Below, piece after piece: positions 11,635 to 22,705 of a stretch of DNA of 64,000 nucleotides (position 1 is the stretch's first letter; the number at the start of each line of letters is the position of its first letter). The DNA lies in contig OW028584.1 in the NCBI GenBank assembly GCA_932294295.1, forward strand, positions 35,597,969 through 35,661,968. Direction: 5' to 3'. The notes beneath the pieces were generated by a model. That model was not told the DNA's origin and ran no database searches. It was given only the letters and a program-made list of their open reading frames with translations. Origin of the DNA: Alitta virens. Its lineage: Eukaryota > Annelida > Polychaeta > Phyllodocida > Nereididae. The position numbers were made by a program, and so were the translations under genes.

Positions 11635-12179
11635 AATCTTAATATACTGCCTGGATAGCGTACCCCGCTGTGATGACATAATAAACCCAATTTCGCATTG
11701 CATCACTAGCTCTAGAGCAAGGGTATTGGATCAACAGCCAGCGACACTGGGCAAACTCGACGGGTTACTTATGGAAGCCATCGAGTCACCCATAGAACCT
11801 GGCGAGTCACCCGTAGAACCCGTCGACTTTCCCGTAGAACTCCTGAACAAGCCGCCGGGTTTACTACGGGTAAAATTAGGCACGGATAATTCGACGGGTT
11901 CTACGGGTGACTCGCCGGGTTCTACGGGTAACCTGCCGGCTTCCAAGGGTAATCCGCCGACTTTTTGGACACCCGGGAGTTTGCCAAGGTGGCTCTTCCG
12001 GCTACCGGGCCCGAAACTCCCGGCTTGGCCACGGGTCCAGGAGTGACTAGACGGGTATTGCTGGGTATCCACGAGTAGCCGTCGGGTTGGAGCCGGGAAG
12101 CACGTTACGTCACCATTATGTAATACTACGGGTTCACTACGGGAAAACCGGCTATGTGAGACCGGGGCTTTAGTCACAT

Positions 12180-12960
12180 AAACGCTTTTGTGCTAGTGTT
12201 GATTGTTATATTATTTTATTGTGACTTCTAGGAACTGTCTATGAAGGCTAGTAGGAACTATCTGGGAACTAGGTTCAATACATCTAGGAACCTTCCAGGA
12301 ACTGGAACCTAGGAACTGAGTTCAGAAATTTTATAATTGGATGTATTTTAAATCACAAAAATATGTCAATTGATATATATTCACTGTATTCCATTGTCCC
12401 AGCTTATATGGTCATTCCTAACTTATGTGGAATACAGCAATATACTGTAAGTGTGATATCCCCCATTATTTTATGCAAAAACAAATGTACCAGCACTGAC
12501 GTAACCCAACAGTATTAGTATTGTCTTCACCAGTGTTTGACATAAGGGCCGGTCCATCGGTCCTGGGGACCGGCAGGTCTGAATGAAAGGCTAGTGTTAT
12601 GGCTTGGTAGGGACCGGCAGACCAGCAGCTTTTCTACACAGCTGGTCCTTGGGACTGGCAGCTATTTTGTGCTTACTGTGAACACTGGTCTTCACTGCAT
12701 CTACAATTAATTCTTCACGAAGCAATACAGATGTCTTTGTACTATGGACAGTTATTGTGCCGGTCATTATAAAATTAAATGTTAATCTGACCTAAATTTA
12801 AAAAACAAAAAACAAAAACACACTTTGAATTTTATTGATTTAAATATCATAGTAAAGGTGGCAAAATGACAAATTTATATTCAATGTATGTGGAAAAGTG
12901 TTACATAGACATTACTCAAGATAATGACATTCAAAATATTAAAGAAAGTATGATATAAAA
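12180..12960. other. Intergenic stretch; poly(A) signal of the AADAC gene at 12831
   Basis: No gene seen. A GC-richer patch at 12545-12670 carries repeated GGACCGGCAG and its complement (GGTCC..GGACC), likely a small inverted repeat. TTTATT at 12831-12836 is AATAAA on the minus strand, about 265 bp beyond the AADAC stop codon, and is its likely polyadenylation signal. Confidence 0.4.
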
Positions 12961-13098
12961 GCCACACAATTTTAGTGCACGTTTCAAATGCACTCTTTTA
13001 TCAAGCAGTTCTTAAGGGTTTTGACAATGTCTGTTTTGCTTTATTTGGCTTTGGTGCACTTATACTTCTTTATCTTTCTGTGCAGATTTTGAAGCATC

Positions 13099-16000
13099 TT
13101 AATTTGGTTTTTGTGAAGCTTTTTTCACTTTTTGAGTGTCCGGTTGTGATTTTTGCGCATCAGGTTTTGCTTTTTGTGGATCAGATTTAGATTTTTGTGG
13201 GTCAGATTTTGACTTTTTAGTGTCAGGTTGTGGTTTTTGAGTGTCAGGTTTAGATTTTTGAGTGTCAGGCTTAGAATTTTCTGTGTCAGGTTTTGGTGGG
13301 TCAGATTGTGATTTTTTAGTGTCAGGTTTAGATTTTTGAGTGTCAGGTTGTGATTTTTGAGTGTCAGGTTTAGATTTTTGAGTGTCAGCTTTTGGTTTTG
13401 GTGGGTCAGGTTGTGATATTTGTGCTTCAGGTGGTGATCTAGGAATATCGGGTTGTAACTTTTGTGGGTCAGATTTCGATTTCTGTGCATCGGACTTTTG
13501 TTTCTGAACTTTTTCTGGCTGGGTTTGTTCCATAGGTTTAGGGGCTGATTCAGTTGTGGTAACTTTTGGGATTTCAGACTTGTCTGGTGCAGGTTTTGCA
13601 CTTTTTTCAGCTTTAGTAGCAGTTTCTTGGCCTTTTCCATCCTTTTTGTTCAAGTTCGTTTCAACATCTATCTTGGCTGCCTTGGGTTTTTTCATTTCAC
13701 TCGGATTCTTCCTAATATCATCTAGGATTTGACGGGAAAATTTGATCATATTATCGGTTGCTCTAACAGCTTCATCAAACGCAAGTGGATCTTCCTGCAT
13801 CCCTATCATCGCATGAAATCCACTAGAAGAGTAATCATATTCTACTTTATTTCCAGCTTTCTTTAATCTATTTGCAAACCAAATACCTTCATCTCTTATT
13901 GGATCATTTTCTACAACCAAAACATAAGCAGGAGGTAGGTCTGACAGATCCTCAGCTAACAACGGCCACAAGTACGGATTGGTAAGGTCCTCTTCTACGA
14001 AATCTGCTAATACTTTGTTAATTTCTTTAGGCCGGACTGGCTTGTAGTTTGATGGAATACTCTTCTTTGGTATTTCATCTATGTTGAAATACTTCTTGTA
14101 CTTATCCCATGTTTCTGGTTTTACATGTCGGTTAGCGAGTAACTCGGGGAATACTCGAGGTGGAAGTCCGAGAAATGATCCGAGAAAAGATGTCATGATT
14201 TCGTGTGACATTATAGGAAGTGCATTTATACAATTGCGCTGGTAGGATGGAGTCTGCATATCCAGGCCTTGCACCCATGGATAAATTAGAAGTTGGAAGG
14301 CAAACTGGTCCTCTCCTTGGTCTCTTAAGGTAAGAGACAAAGATGATGCTAAGTTCCCACCACAACTGTCACCTGTAGTTGTAAACATGGATATATTAAG
14401 GATAGGAAGGAAAGTACCACCAGACGACAGCGCCACTATAAACAGATAAGCATAGTTTGATGACATCATCTATTCAGTTATGTCATTCTTGTAACCATTG
14501 ATGACGTCATCTATTCTGTGATGTCATTCTTGTGGACATTAAAAGATGACGTCATAATTGTGCTTCATCTGCTTTGGTGGCAGTGCTCTCTAGTAGTTTA
14601 CTTCCCATTGTAGGAAACAAATATACAGCTGCATAATATCATGTTGGGTTTGGTAATTCATTCCCCTATGCTATTATAGCTTATTGCCATTCGTGATATT
14701 TGACTTTTGTTCAGATTTAAAGCTCCACTGTCTGTCAAAATTACTATTTTCTAAAACTTCATTAAATAATTGAAAATCACCTTATTTTATCAAGGCACAC
14801 TAAATATGTGTATATAGTAAGTTAAATGAATTTATCAGGCAATAATTACAAAAAATACAATAAAATGATACTCTGAAATAAATCAAGACCAAAATATTGG
14901 AAACACAATGGAAATGACATCATCACACATTGTTTAGTATTGTGACATCATCACTTAGTTTGTTTACATATTGGATTTTTGATGGCATGAAAAATTAAAT
15001 ACTAAGTGAAGTTTTATAGAGAGGTAATGAACCCAGCAAGGCTCTGGATGGTAGGTAATCCATGTTAAGAAGACAATGAAGTGAATGCAAATAGATTCTG
15101 GCCACTGTCATATTGAGTGACAATCCAGCTTTAAGTAATTTTGCAAATAGGTATAAACTTTTCACAGAAATATAACTTTTTTTCACGATTTAATAACATC
15201 AGTATACCTCCCACTCCAACCAGTTTAGGATCAACACCATATTTTTCTGCGTTTATGAAGAAATGCTGCGTAGCTTTCTCACAGTCCTCGTGGGGCACCG
15301 GTGCCTTGACATTTGGAGTCAGTCTGTAGCTGAAAGAAGTAGCCAAGAATATATCAATTGAACCTTATCGGATAAATTGTTTGACATCTTATGGTAATTC
15401 TTGCAGTGGGAACACCGTAGCTAGAGAACTAAATTCAGCAGTTGGAGAAACTGAAGATGATGCTTGTGACATTGCATCATAGAAGTGACTTCATTTCCTT
15501 CACGGCATATTCAGTGATGACATCTAGCCTCTCCAACATAAGCAAAAAACATCACATACATGTGTGAAAAGATTGGAATTCCCAGGGAAACTTTGAACTC
15601 TGGAATGCTATCTGGGACTTGGTTAAAATATCATGTGATACTCAAATCTAGAGACAATTTGATCCATGCAGCGTTCATTAAAAGAACTTTCCGGAGTCAG
15701 AGATGGGATCTCACAATGTGTATTGTCACCTCAAGACTGTACAGATCTTATTAATTTTATTTGTGTAATTTAACATGTGTTCAATTTATAATTAATTGAT
15801 TCTAATTTCACACATTTATAATATGAATTATCGAATTTCTATATGTATACTCATGGTATGAATAAAATGGTGATAATAAAAATCAAAATTCAATAGTTAG
15901 TTAGTTAGTTAGTTAGTTAACTGGTCAAATCATCCATGTCCCTGCTAGGTTTGGGATAGCTGGACAGGCATGAACCAGAGTGTACATTGCGCAAGGCCCT

Positions 16001-19000
16001 GTGTGGGATTTGAGGTTTTCGCCAACATTATTACCGGTACCCTTGCCATGAGGAGGCCCATGACTTTCAAGGACCAGTCCCCTAACTGATTAAGCAATCA
16101 GGCTGTTAAAAGCACAAAGCAAAGCAAAGAAATAAAACTAAAGAGGGATCCATTCAAGTAGACTCTCTTAAAAATATCAGTGTTCTAGATAATGAACAAC
16201 TGAACATTCATGTATTGGTTGCATATTTTAGTTAATTTCAATACAGGAAATACATAGAGCCAATGCGGCCTGTCTCTGCCAGGGACCCTTGAATATTCAG
16301 GGTCCCTGGAAACTGAAGTGACCTACTTTTACGATATAGCTATGCATGTATTGCTGACCAAACAAATCAGTGCAAAGAGCATTTGATATCCTAACTGTGG
16401 TGGTTTTGTATTTCTTGTATAATATTGAGCAAGGTTAAATTGAGGACTATAGGTCAAAAGTGGCTGGGCTAGTTGTGCTAGACTTCTGGTGAGTTGTTTG
16501 CGGTGCTCACCCACTACATGTAATAAATTATAGTCAATTTAGATGGCGCCGGCAGCTGTAAACCTTGGTCATACCTCGAAATTTTGTTTAACAATTGTTT
16601 ATTCATTTGTGATGTGAAGCTGTCTTGCTATTTTTTTTTGTCTGACAAAACAAAATAATAATGCAACTTACTCGACTGAAATGACGACCATATCCAACTG
16701 TTTGACGAACTTAAAAATCATACTTTCATAAGCAGCTGTAAAAGACAACAGAGAATTAAATTGCGAACTTTTGTGTACATCTCAAAAGTATTTATATAAT
16801 TGTATTATTCATTATATTTTGACAGGATGGCTGTTTTTCAAAAGTAGCATAAATATCCCTTACTAGCATGACCTGTGCGAAATCCTCCCCCGTGTAAATA
16901 AATCAGAGCAGGTCTATTACTTTTCTTTATTCTTGGCTTGTAGATATATACATGGACACCGGCAAATGTGTCTTCGGATACCTTGAAATAAACATTGATT
17001 ATTACAGCAGATATCATAAAATTGGAAACTAAACTCTAAAAGACGTCATATGAATCCAGAACTCCGGTTGGCTGTCTTAGCCAATAGTGGATTTTCACAG
17101 AAGGTTATCTGTATTTCCACCAGGTGGCTACTACAGAATACTGCAATTCTATTGGCTGAAAAAGTTTCTGCCCTTGACTCTGATTGGCTGAAGCAAAGTG
17201 CATCCTAGCAGCAGTATTTTCAGTGCATTTTAATGTATATTTGACATCTTATCATTTAGTTGATTTCTGTTATTTCCCAGAGAAAATAATATTAATGGAA
17301 TCCGTTAATTATGATCTACTATGTCTGAAAAGCAAAATGAGTAATAAGAGGAGAGGAAAGACTTATGTCTTGCTGAATTCAGGGCTGCTCAGTGAAAAGA
17401 CTCTATGGGAGTCCTACATTCAATTGCGCACCCCTGGAGTATGGTTTCCAAGTTGATGAAATTTACCAGTAGGCCTATTTAATTCATTCTCTTATAAATT
17501 TAAATATTATCTAAGGATACCATTAAGTGGTGTAGCCAGTATTTGTAATGATGGATTGCTAAGTCTCAGTTTAGTATTACACACTTTAATCTTAATAAAA
17601 TGGATATATAATACATGTCTAAAAAGTGTTCTAGACCCTACAATGAGCTTAGCAAACAACTGAAGAACAATAGATTTTTGAATTAAATTCATAAGACTTT
17701 AGTATCACTCACTAATTAAGAAAAATTGAAGAGAATGCAATTGAAAATACGTAATAAATTTGTCTACCTATACTGTGTTAATAAGGCCTACACTGATAGT
17801 GCGTTGTCAATAAAAGATTATATAAATATACGAGTCAAGAAGCTAATTTGAGTCAGTTGTGATTCAGTTATCTCACTGGTGACTTGTCAGTCTTATATTT
17901 TTAAAGAAACCCATGACTAAGTCACAATCAAACTACTAAGTATAAATGATTCGTATTGTGTGGGTGACTGTATGTGTTTGTGTGTGATTAGGGCTTTACG
18001 TCCTGTATTTCTGCACCTGATGGGCTAATTAGGTCAGGCAGAGACCATGGCAATGAGATGAAGCATGAAACAGCCATCCACCTTAGGCTCGACCGGGAAT
18101 CGAACCCGGGACCCACGTTTGGAAGCCCAGAGCGCTACCTCTGAGCTAGGCCCCCGCCCTTTCATATTTTTAATGGACTCTGTCATCTTGGAGTTTCCTG
18201 ACCAATAGGCTCTCTGTATTCATAGTTGATTAAAAGCCCTTGTGATCAGTAGTGTTATTGTACGGGCACTGTTGATCGCATGGGGTGTTAAATTGGGGTG
18301 TCTTGTACGCGGTGTCTATGCTAAGGCAAGTAAAAGACTTCACCCATAGGATAGGTGTGTAACATGATCATCTGACCATTACGTCTGTCTTGGTAGATGG
18401 TCATGTAATGCTGACCTAACTTCTGACCCATTCAGACATAGATATACATTGGAGATATATTTCATCTTACCAGATATTAATCAAACTCACCAAAACGTCA
18501 GGATCCTGCATGCGATGGCTTAACATAACTTTTGCAGTATTTTGTTGTTCTACTATTCTGAAGTCGACACCTGTCCACCATGATTCAAGTTCAGCCTGAA
18601 GATTTAGGAAAACAATAAAAATTGATGTTTTTTGCTTTCACAAAATCATAATCGGATGAAGATATTTCAAATAAAAATTGGGCTTTCGCCTTTTATACAA
18701 TTTAAATTCAAGGTTCAACTGAGTCAAAATGTATCTATCATAACAATCAAGAGTAAAATTGTAAATCTCATTTCGTTCCAAACAACCATTTTTAAAGACA
18801 AGATTTAGAAGTTGGGCATTTATTATAGTATGATTCAACAAATAAATAAATAGATTCACATATTCACAGATATATAAATTTGAATATATGTATCTAACTA
18901 AATTTAATTAACTGCAGATTATGAGATACTTACAAACGCCAAGTGAAGTTTGAGGAAGCCAGCTATCATTTTGTATTTGACGGGATTGCCCGTATTTGGT

Positions 19001-19077
19001 GGCAAAGGCTCATTCAGCCAAAACAACAATATGGCCAAAAGACCCACGGGTACTGCAATGAATTTGCCAATGCCCAT
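13099..19077 (-). CDS. AADAC: Arylacetamide deacetylase-like esterase with repetitive C-terminal tail (six exons, complete)
   Basis: Exons (minus): 19077-18934, 18595-18491, 16981-16864, 16735-16672, 15329-15208, 14372-13099. All have GT-AG borders and matching phases and give 608 residues. The N-terminus MGIGKFIAVPVGLLAILLFW is a signal anchor, as in ER-lumen AADAC. The oxyanion-hole motif HGGGF is at 113-117, the nucleophile elbow GDSCGGN at 185-191 (Ser187), Asp341 in NDPIRDEG and His371 in SGFHAMIG; spacing matches human AADAC as I recall it (189/343/373). Family members hydrolyse lipid esters and acetylated amides. The elbow has Cys where Ala is usual. The last 200 or so residues are extra: Lys/Pro/Ser/Gln-rich repeats of a 7-residue KPDTQKS unit encoded by a 21-bp repeat. 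TTAA-flanked MITEs sit in intron 5 and just upstream of exon 1. Confidence 0.9.
13120..13470 (-). repeat. Coding 21-bp minisatellite in the AADAC tail
   Basis: On the plus strand the unit TTTTTGAGTGTCAGGTT(T/G)(A/T)GA recurs with point changes, giving (K/Q)S(K/Q)PDTQ heptads without breaking frame. Some units carry Pro-Lys or Ala variants. The array lies wholly within the last exon and is a candidate length polymorphism. Confidence 0.75.
14721..15130. mobile_element. TTAA-flanked MITE, copy 2 (intron 5 of AADAC)
   Basis: Flanked by TTAA at 14717-14720 and 15131-15134. It starts AGCTCCACTGTCTGTC and ends with the complement of AGCTGGATTGTCACTC. The right 120 bp (GAGAGGTAATGAACCCAGCA...) is repeated at 20014-20129 in copy 3. 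It lies in the intron between 14372 and 15208, ending about 80 bp from the exon 5 donor. Confidence 0.65.
15895..16120 (+). repeat. Dispersed repeat, inverted partner at 24948-25215
   Basis: Begins with a (TTAG)n run at 15896-15920. The stretch TAGCTGGACAGGCATGAACC...GCAAGGCCCTGTGT...CCATGAGGAGGCCC matches, in reverse complement and with about 20-25 percent difference, the block at 24948-25215. It is a non-coding interspersed element in intron 4 of the AADAC gene. Confidence 0.5.
16279..16309. repeat. 31-bp near-perfect palindrome
   Basis: CCAGGGACCCT and AGGGTCCCTGG flank a TGAATATTC centre. It could extrude as a hairpin; it is not associated with any splice site. Confidence 0.6.
17087..17460 (+). 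repeat. Dispersed repeat family R1, copy 1
   Basis: From TATTTCCACCAGGTGGCTAC to the AAGCAAAATGAGTAATAAGA region it matches the block at the right edge of the window (63719-64000) in the same orientation, with roughly 85 percent identity by eye. It contains two ATTGGCTGAA motifs and no significant coding potential. It may be a MITE or old LINE 3' part. Confidence 0.6.
17505..17800. repeat. Dispersed repeat R2, copy 1 (partner at 20335-20460)
   Basis: AAGACTTTAGTATCACTCAC and the segment AATTTGTCTACCTATACTGT GTTAATAAGGCCTAC are repeated at 20345-20460 with few changes and the same order. Confidence 0.5.
17970..18168 (-). mobile_element. tRNA-derived SINE, family A, copy 1
   Basis: On the minus strand the head has an A box (TAGCTCAGAGGTAGCGC) and a B box (GGGTTCGATTCCCGG), followed by a conserved body ending CAGAAATACAGGACGTAAAG. 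It is the most complete of five copies (others near 24270, 27850, 28903, 30904), all on the minus strand. The head resembles a tRNA but the body and multiplicity mark it as a SINE transcribed by RNA polymerase III. Confidence 0.75.
18262..18465 (+). mobile_element. SINE family B, 3' portion
   Basis: GTGTCTATGCTAAGGCAAGT and the following ACTTCACCCATAGGATAGG...GTGTAACATG match the tail of the complete family-B SINE at 23913-24165. The tRNA-like head is missing. Confidence 0.5.
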
Positions 19078-19169
19078 TGCTGAGACTATAATAAAAAGAA
19101 ATGCCACAATATGTATGAATAGTCATAAATATAAAGTATCGGTTTATTTCTGCAACTAAAGTCATTTAA

Positions 19170-20129
19170 AGATCCACTGTCTGTCAAATAACTATTTTCT
19201 AAAACTTTATCAAATGATTGAAAATATTTTGACTAGTTCGCTTGGTCATTGCCTTAAATTAGTCACGCTGTTGGCCCAATTTGTCAACTACGAGACTAAA
19301 TTATGGAAATTTACCAAGAAACATACAAGGCGAGCTTTTGGAATCATCAATAAAAAAAAATTCTCTTTTTAAAGTAGCATTGGTAATAACCAGTCCTATT
19401 GTGTTGTGATCCCAAGGCATTAGGGTCAATTCGAACCCAAATTTAACTGGCTCGCGACATTTTTTGACCAGGCATTTTGCTATGACAAGTGGGAGGCTGC
19501 CACATTTTGCTTTGAATAACTTGGGTGATTAATAAACAGATAGACAAAGACTATCTATAAAGTTCTATCGAATCAGAGGTCTCACTGGCGTTCGCCACAT
19601 CATATGTATGTATAATTGTAGGCTGCTGCGTTGCTGTGCAACTGTCAAAAGTGCTATTCTGATTTCTGTGACATAACCAGATTATACAAATTAGTCAAAT
19701 AACTGAATGTTTTAGTCATATGTCAGTCAATAGACTAAACAAATTAGTCAAATGAGGATGTGGTGACCATTGGGTCTCTTAGTTAAATGACTAGATAGAC
19801 TAGTCTAAGTACTAGATGAAAGTAAGTGGTCATTTGACTAAAATACTTCATCATGGCTAAGTGCTATACAAGACTAGCTAGTTTAGTTTCAACTGACCAG
19901 CTGTGTTAGACAAATTTCCACACAGATAAGGCACCGTCACTTGACTAAGTTAATTAGGCACTTTTACTAAGCAAACTAGTCAAAAAGATTTTCAGTGTTG
20001 AAGTTTATATATTTTATAGAGAGATAGTGAACCCAGCAAGGTTCTGGATGGTAGGTAATCAATATTAAGAAGACAATGAAGTGAATGCAATAGATTTTGG
20101 CCACTGTCATATTGATTGACAAACCAGCT
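19170..20129. mobile_element. TTAA-type MITE, copy 3, split by a nested element
   Basis: The left flank TTAA is at 19166-19169, followed by AGATCCACTGTCTGTC as in copy 2. The right part (20014-20129) matches the right 120 bp of copy 2 and ends CCAGCT followed by TTGA, one change from TTAA. The middle is occupied by the nested TIR element at about 19232-19988. It lies about 90 bp upstream of the AADAC start codon. Confidence 0.6.
19232..19988. mobile_element. Nested TIR element with TTGACTAGTT ends
   Basis: Left TTTTGACTAGTTCGCTTGGT and right (minus) TTTTTGACTAGTTTGCTTAG are inverted repeats, and the flanks GATTGAAAAT / CACTGAAAAT extend the symmetry. The interior from about 19680 is dense in (T)TAGTCAAAT and GACTAG motifs in both orientations. 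There is no coding frame. It sits inside the MITE copy 3. Confidence 0.6.
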
Positions 20130-20334
20130 TTGAAGTGTATATATCAGCTCCTCTGTAAGTCCAGAGGTCAACATCAATGCTTGACACTAATGGAATGAAT
20201 CTGATGTATGGTAACTGGCTGATAGTACCTTGGATCCAGTTTCTATGCTGAGGCAACTGTAGCACCCCATCTATAGAGTGAATATGGACCCAACAGCGTC
20301 TATCAGTTATGGAAATTCTCATTTTCCTCTATTA

Positions 20335-20460
20335 AGTTTTTGAATTGGATTGATAAGACTTTAGTATCACTCACTAATTAAAATAAAAAAGGAAGATTGC
20401 CATTGAAAATAAGTAATAAATGTGTCTATCTATACTGTGTTAATAAGGCCTACAACTTGC
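20335..20460. repeat. Dispersed repeat R2, copy 2
   Basis: Shares AAGACTTTAGTATCACTCAC and TGTGTTAATAAGGCCTACA with 17690-17800, in the same order and orientation. Confidence 0.5.
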
Positions 20461-20479
20461 ACTATCCTATATATGACAA

Positions 20480-21480
20480 TTCAACTTACAGATCACTAAA
20501 TACATATATATATATGATATACAAACATGTATACAGTCCACTTACCTTTTCATCAAGTTGCAATGAGGTCAGAGAATCAGAGAAGCTCCAGTACTATCCA
20601 AAGGGTAAAGTTCTGATTCTCAAATCTGTGTCAAACAGATAACTCATATTTTCCTCAATGTCACAAAATTGGAAATATAGTTCACTGACTGAACACAGCC
20701 GCTTGTCAAGAGGCTGGGGGAGCAAGGAATTCAACAAAGGAATTCAACATCATTAATGATTTTATACTAACCTTAGAATACATTCAGGTTTCAGTCCCAA
20801 GAAAAGCAACACAGGTTCAGCTATAATTAAAGAACTTTGTTCGCCGCTACGTTTAAATCAACGGGGGCAGTAAATGACCTACTTTCATCGCCTATATAGA
20901 GCAATGCTTTTTTTATTTTTTTTATTGTTTTTAGTGTCAGGCGTTCCACCTCCCCAGGTTTATTAATGTGTCAGTTAATTAATAACTTTAATTAATTGAT
21001 ATAAACACCATTAAGGGGGTAAATACAAGTGCAAGTATTAATATTATTCATAATGTCTTTCATTTCTTTGAAGGCGAAGCTTGCTGACCCTAGGGTTCTT
21101 AGTTCATAATAGTAATAATCCTAAATTGCGATACATAGTGAGTGTCTTGCAAAATATGAAGAAAAAGACAAACTAAAACAATCGTGAAATATCTTATTTA
21201 TCATCTTGTGTGTGTTTTTTATTTCCAGCAGGCACATTACAAAACTGATCATGCTGATCATGCACGTTTGACAGCTCTGATCACGTAGGCCTCGTGCAAA
21301 TAAGCTGAAAATATTTCGGCACGTCTTATTACGTCATAATTAGGCCCCTAAGTCATTATGACACATTTTACCAGCCATTAACGATTTGTTGCCATTGCTA
21401 TCGTTGTACTTTATTTACTCGTCGTACAGATCCAAACTAAAAATGTAGGAGTTCAATGTTCCAAGACGAGTCTTAATTGT
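20480..21480. other. Gene-free stretch
   Basis: No exon is supported. A duplicated AAGGAATTCAACA is at 20725-20750. The rest is AT-rich unique-looking sequence. Confidence 0.4.
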
Positions 21481-21483
21481 CAA

Positions 21484-21820
21484 TCAAGTTGATAATTTAA
21501 AATAGAAACATACGAATATATATGATTCAGTGTTGAATGCGTCCGATTCACCATTTTTGGCAGATTCAAAATCCCATGTCTTTGGGATTGATTCCTGGGC
21601 TCTAATCTGTCCGGTATATTTCTTAAAATCTTCATTTTCTTTCCAGGCTGTACGCATCATCTGTCTTCGTATACCTTTGCCAAAGCCACCACAAAAAGCC
21701 AGGGGCCGCCACTGTAATAATGCAGAAGCCTCCAAAGAATAATAAGTATCTCTTGATACTTATTATTCCCGCACTCTCGTAAGTAGGACGCGCTATGCCT
21801 AAAGGGAAAAGGAGGCACAT
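21484..21820 (-). CDS. Possible small ORF, unassigned
   Basis: Two overlapping minus-strand frames: 21820-21632 (62 residues, hydrophobic segment FFGGFCIITVAAPGFLWWLW) and 21735-21484 (83 residues, hydrophilic centre MRTAWKENEDFKKYTGQIRA). The first resembles a small single-pass membrane protein. If the two were one gene, a frame change would be needed between them. No family is recognised and no splice sites join them, so treat this as a weak candidate. Confidence 0.2.
21737..21768. repeat. Perfect 14-bp-arm hairpin
   Basis: GAATAATAAGTATC and its exact reverse complement are separated by TCTT. Stem 14 bp, loop 4. It lies within the weak small-ORF region and could be a structured RNA element or a tiny inverted duplication. 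Confidence 0.65.
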
Positions 21821-22479
21821 TGTTAACCGCGCTGATTACGTCATAAAGAACAATCGGCGACTATTGAGTGACATCATACTGACCGATTATGACGTCATAT
21901 GCCATGATACGGACATTGGTAGCGTTCAGATTTTGGTGTTTGTTGACCTCGTACATATGGTGAACATTAAGCTCTGTGCGTCATTATGACAATGAAATAA
22001 TGTGGAAATTACATTTTATTGTGTTGTTGTGAAATTGGCAAATCTACGCACTTGACTGGAAGTTGAATGAATATTATTATCCACTAGGGGCATTATAGAA
22101 CTCCGGCGAACAATGCATGCTGGGAAAAGGAGGCGCAGACATTTACAATGTGAAGTATAGGGAGTGGCGCTTCTTGGTAGTTATTCTTTGGAGCCTCCCT
22201 GCCATTTCTCCATTATCGCCCATCACTATAACTTATACATGGGAGTGTTGTCATAAGAATGCAGTTTGCTCTGACAGCTATGAAAGAAATACAACCCTGT
22301 AGATTCTAATCATAGATGTTTTACCTTTCTTAATTAGGATATATGATTATTATTCATGTTCAATGAGTGAGATTATATTGAAGATAATTAAATAAACTAT
22401 TTCTAACCATACCGTAGAAATTATACTTTTTCTACATATTTATTCATAGTAGGCCTATGGAACAGAATAAAAAAACACA

Positions 22480-22705
22480 TAGCAAATTTCATATGTAAGA
22501 CATAAGACAGCAGGAGAAATTTTTTGTATTCATAAAGGTTGTGCCTTGTTCATCCAAGGTTGTGCCATCATTGCAAATTTTTATTTGGAAGACATACAAG
22601 CCCATGGGGCTGAGGTGGTTTGAAACTCCATTTAGTGTATTTTGCTGTAATTCATGTATACCACATGTCAATAAAGATTGATCAAACTAATCTAATCTAA
22701 AAGGC
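22480..22705 (+). mobile_element. LINE 3' end remnant (L2/CR1-like tail)
   Basis: Ends with CACATGTCAATAAAGATTGA and a short (TAATC)n-type tail (TAATCTAATCTAA). This is the usual finish of CR1/L2-group LINEs. There is no open frame. Confidence 0.4.

Larger units (their letters stand above)
9116..12169 (+). mobile_element. Harbinger/PIF DNA transposon, about 3.05 kb
   Basis: The left end AGCCCCGGTCTCACATAGCC is repeated inverted at the right end, and the inverted similarity extends to about 58 bp. The flanking triplets are TAA (9113-9115) and TTA (12170-12172), near the TWA target duplication known for PIF/Harbinger elements but differing at the middle base. Both subterminal regions are GC-rich and built from degenerate repeats of (T/C)TCTACGGGTGACTCG. 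The plus-strand transposase lies at 9775-10962. The expected second (Myb/SANT-like) gene is not found; the right third holds a second copy of the promoter and a fold-back repeat. Confidence 0.85.

Noticed and set aside
13125..13640. Asn/Leu/Lys-rich minus-strand frame
   Set aside because: An alternate frame of the AADAC tail repeat; the AADAC frame continues from the catalytic domain.
18080..18165. Genuine tRNA gene
   Set aside because: A and B boxes are present but continue into a repeated SINE body, and the acceptor-stem ends do not pair convincingly.
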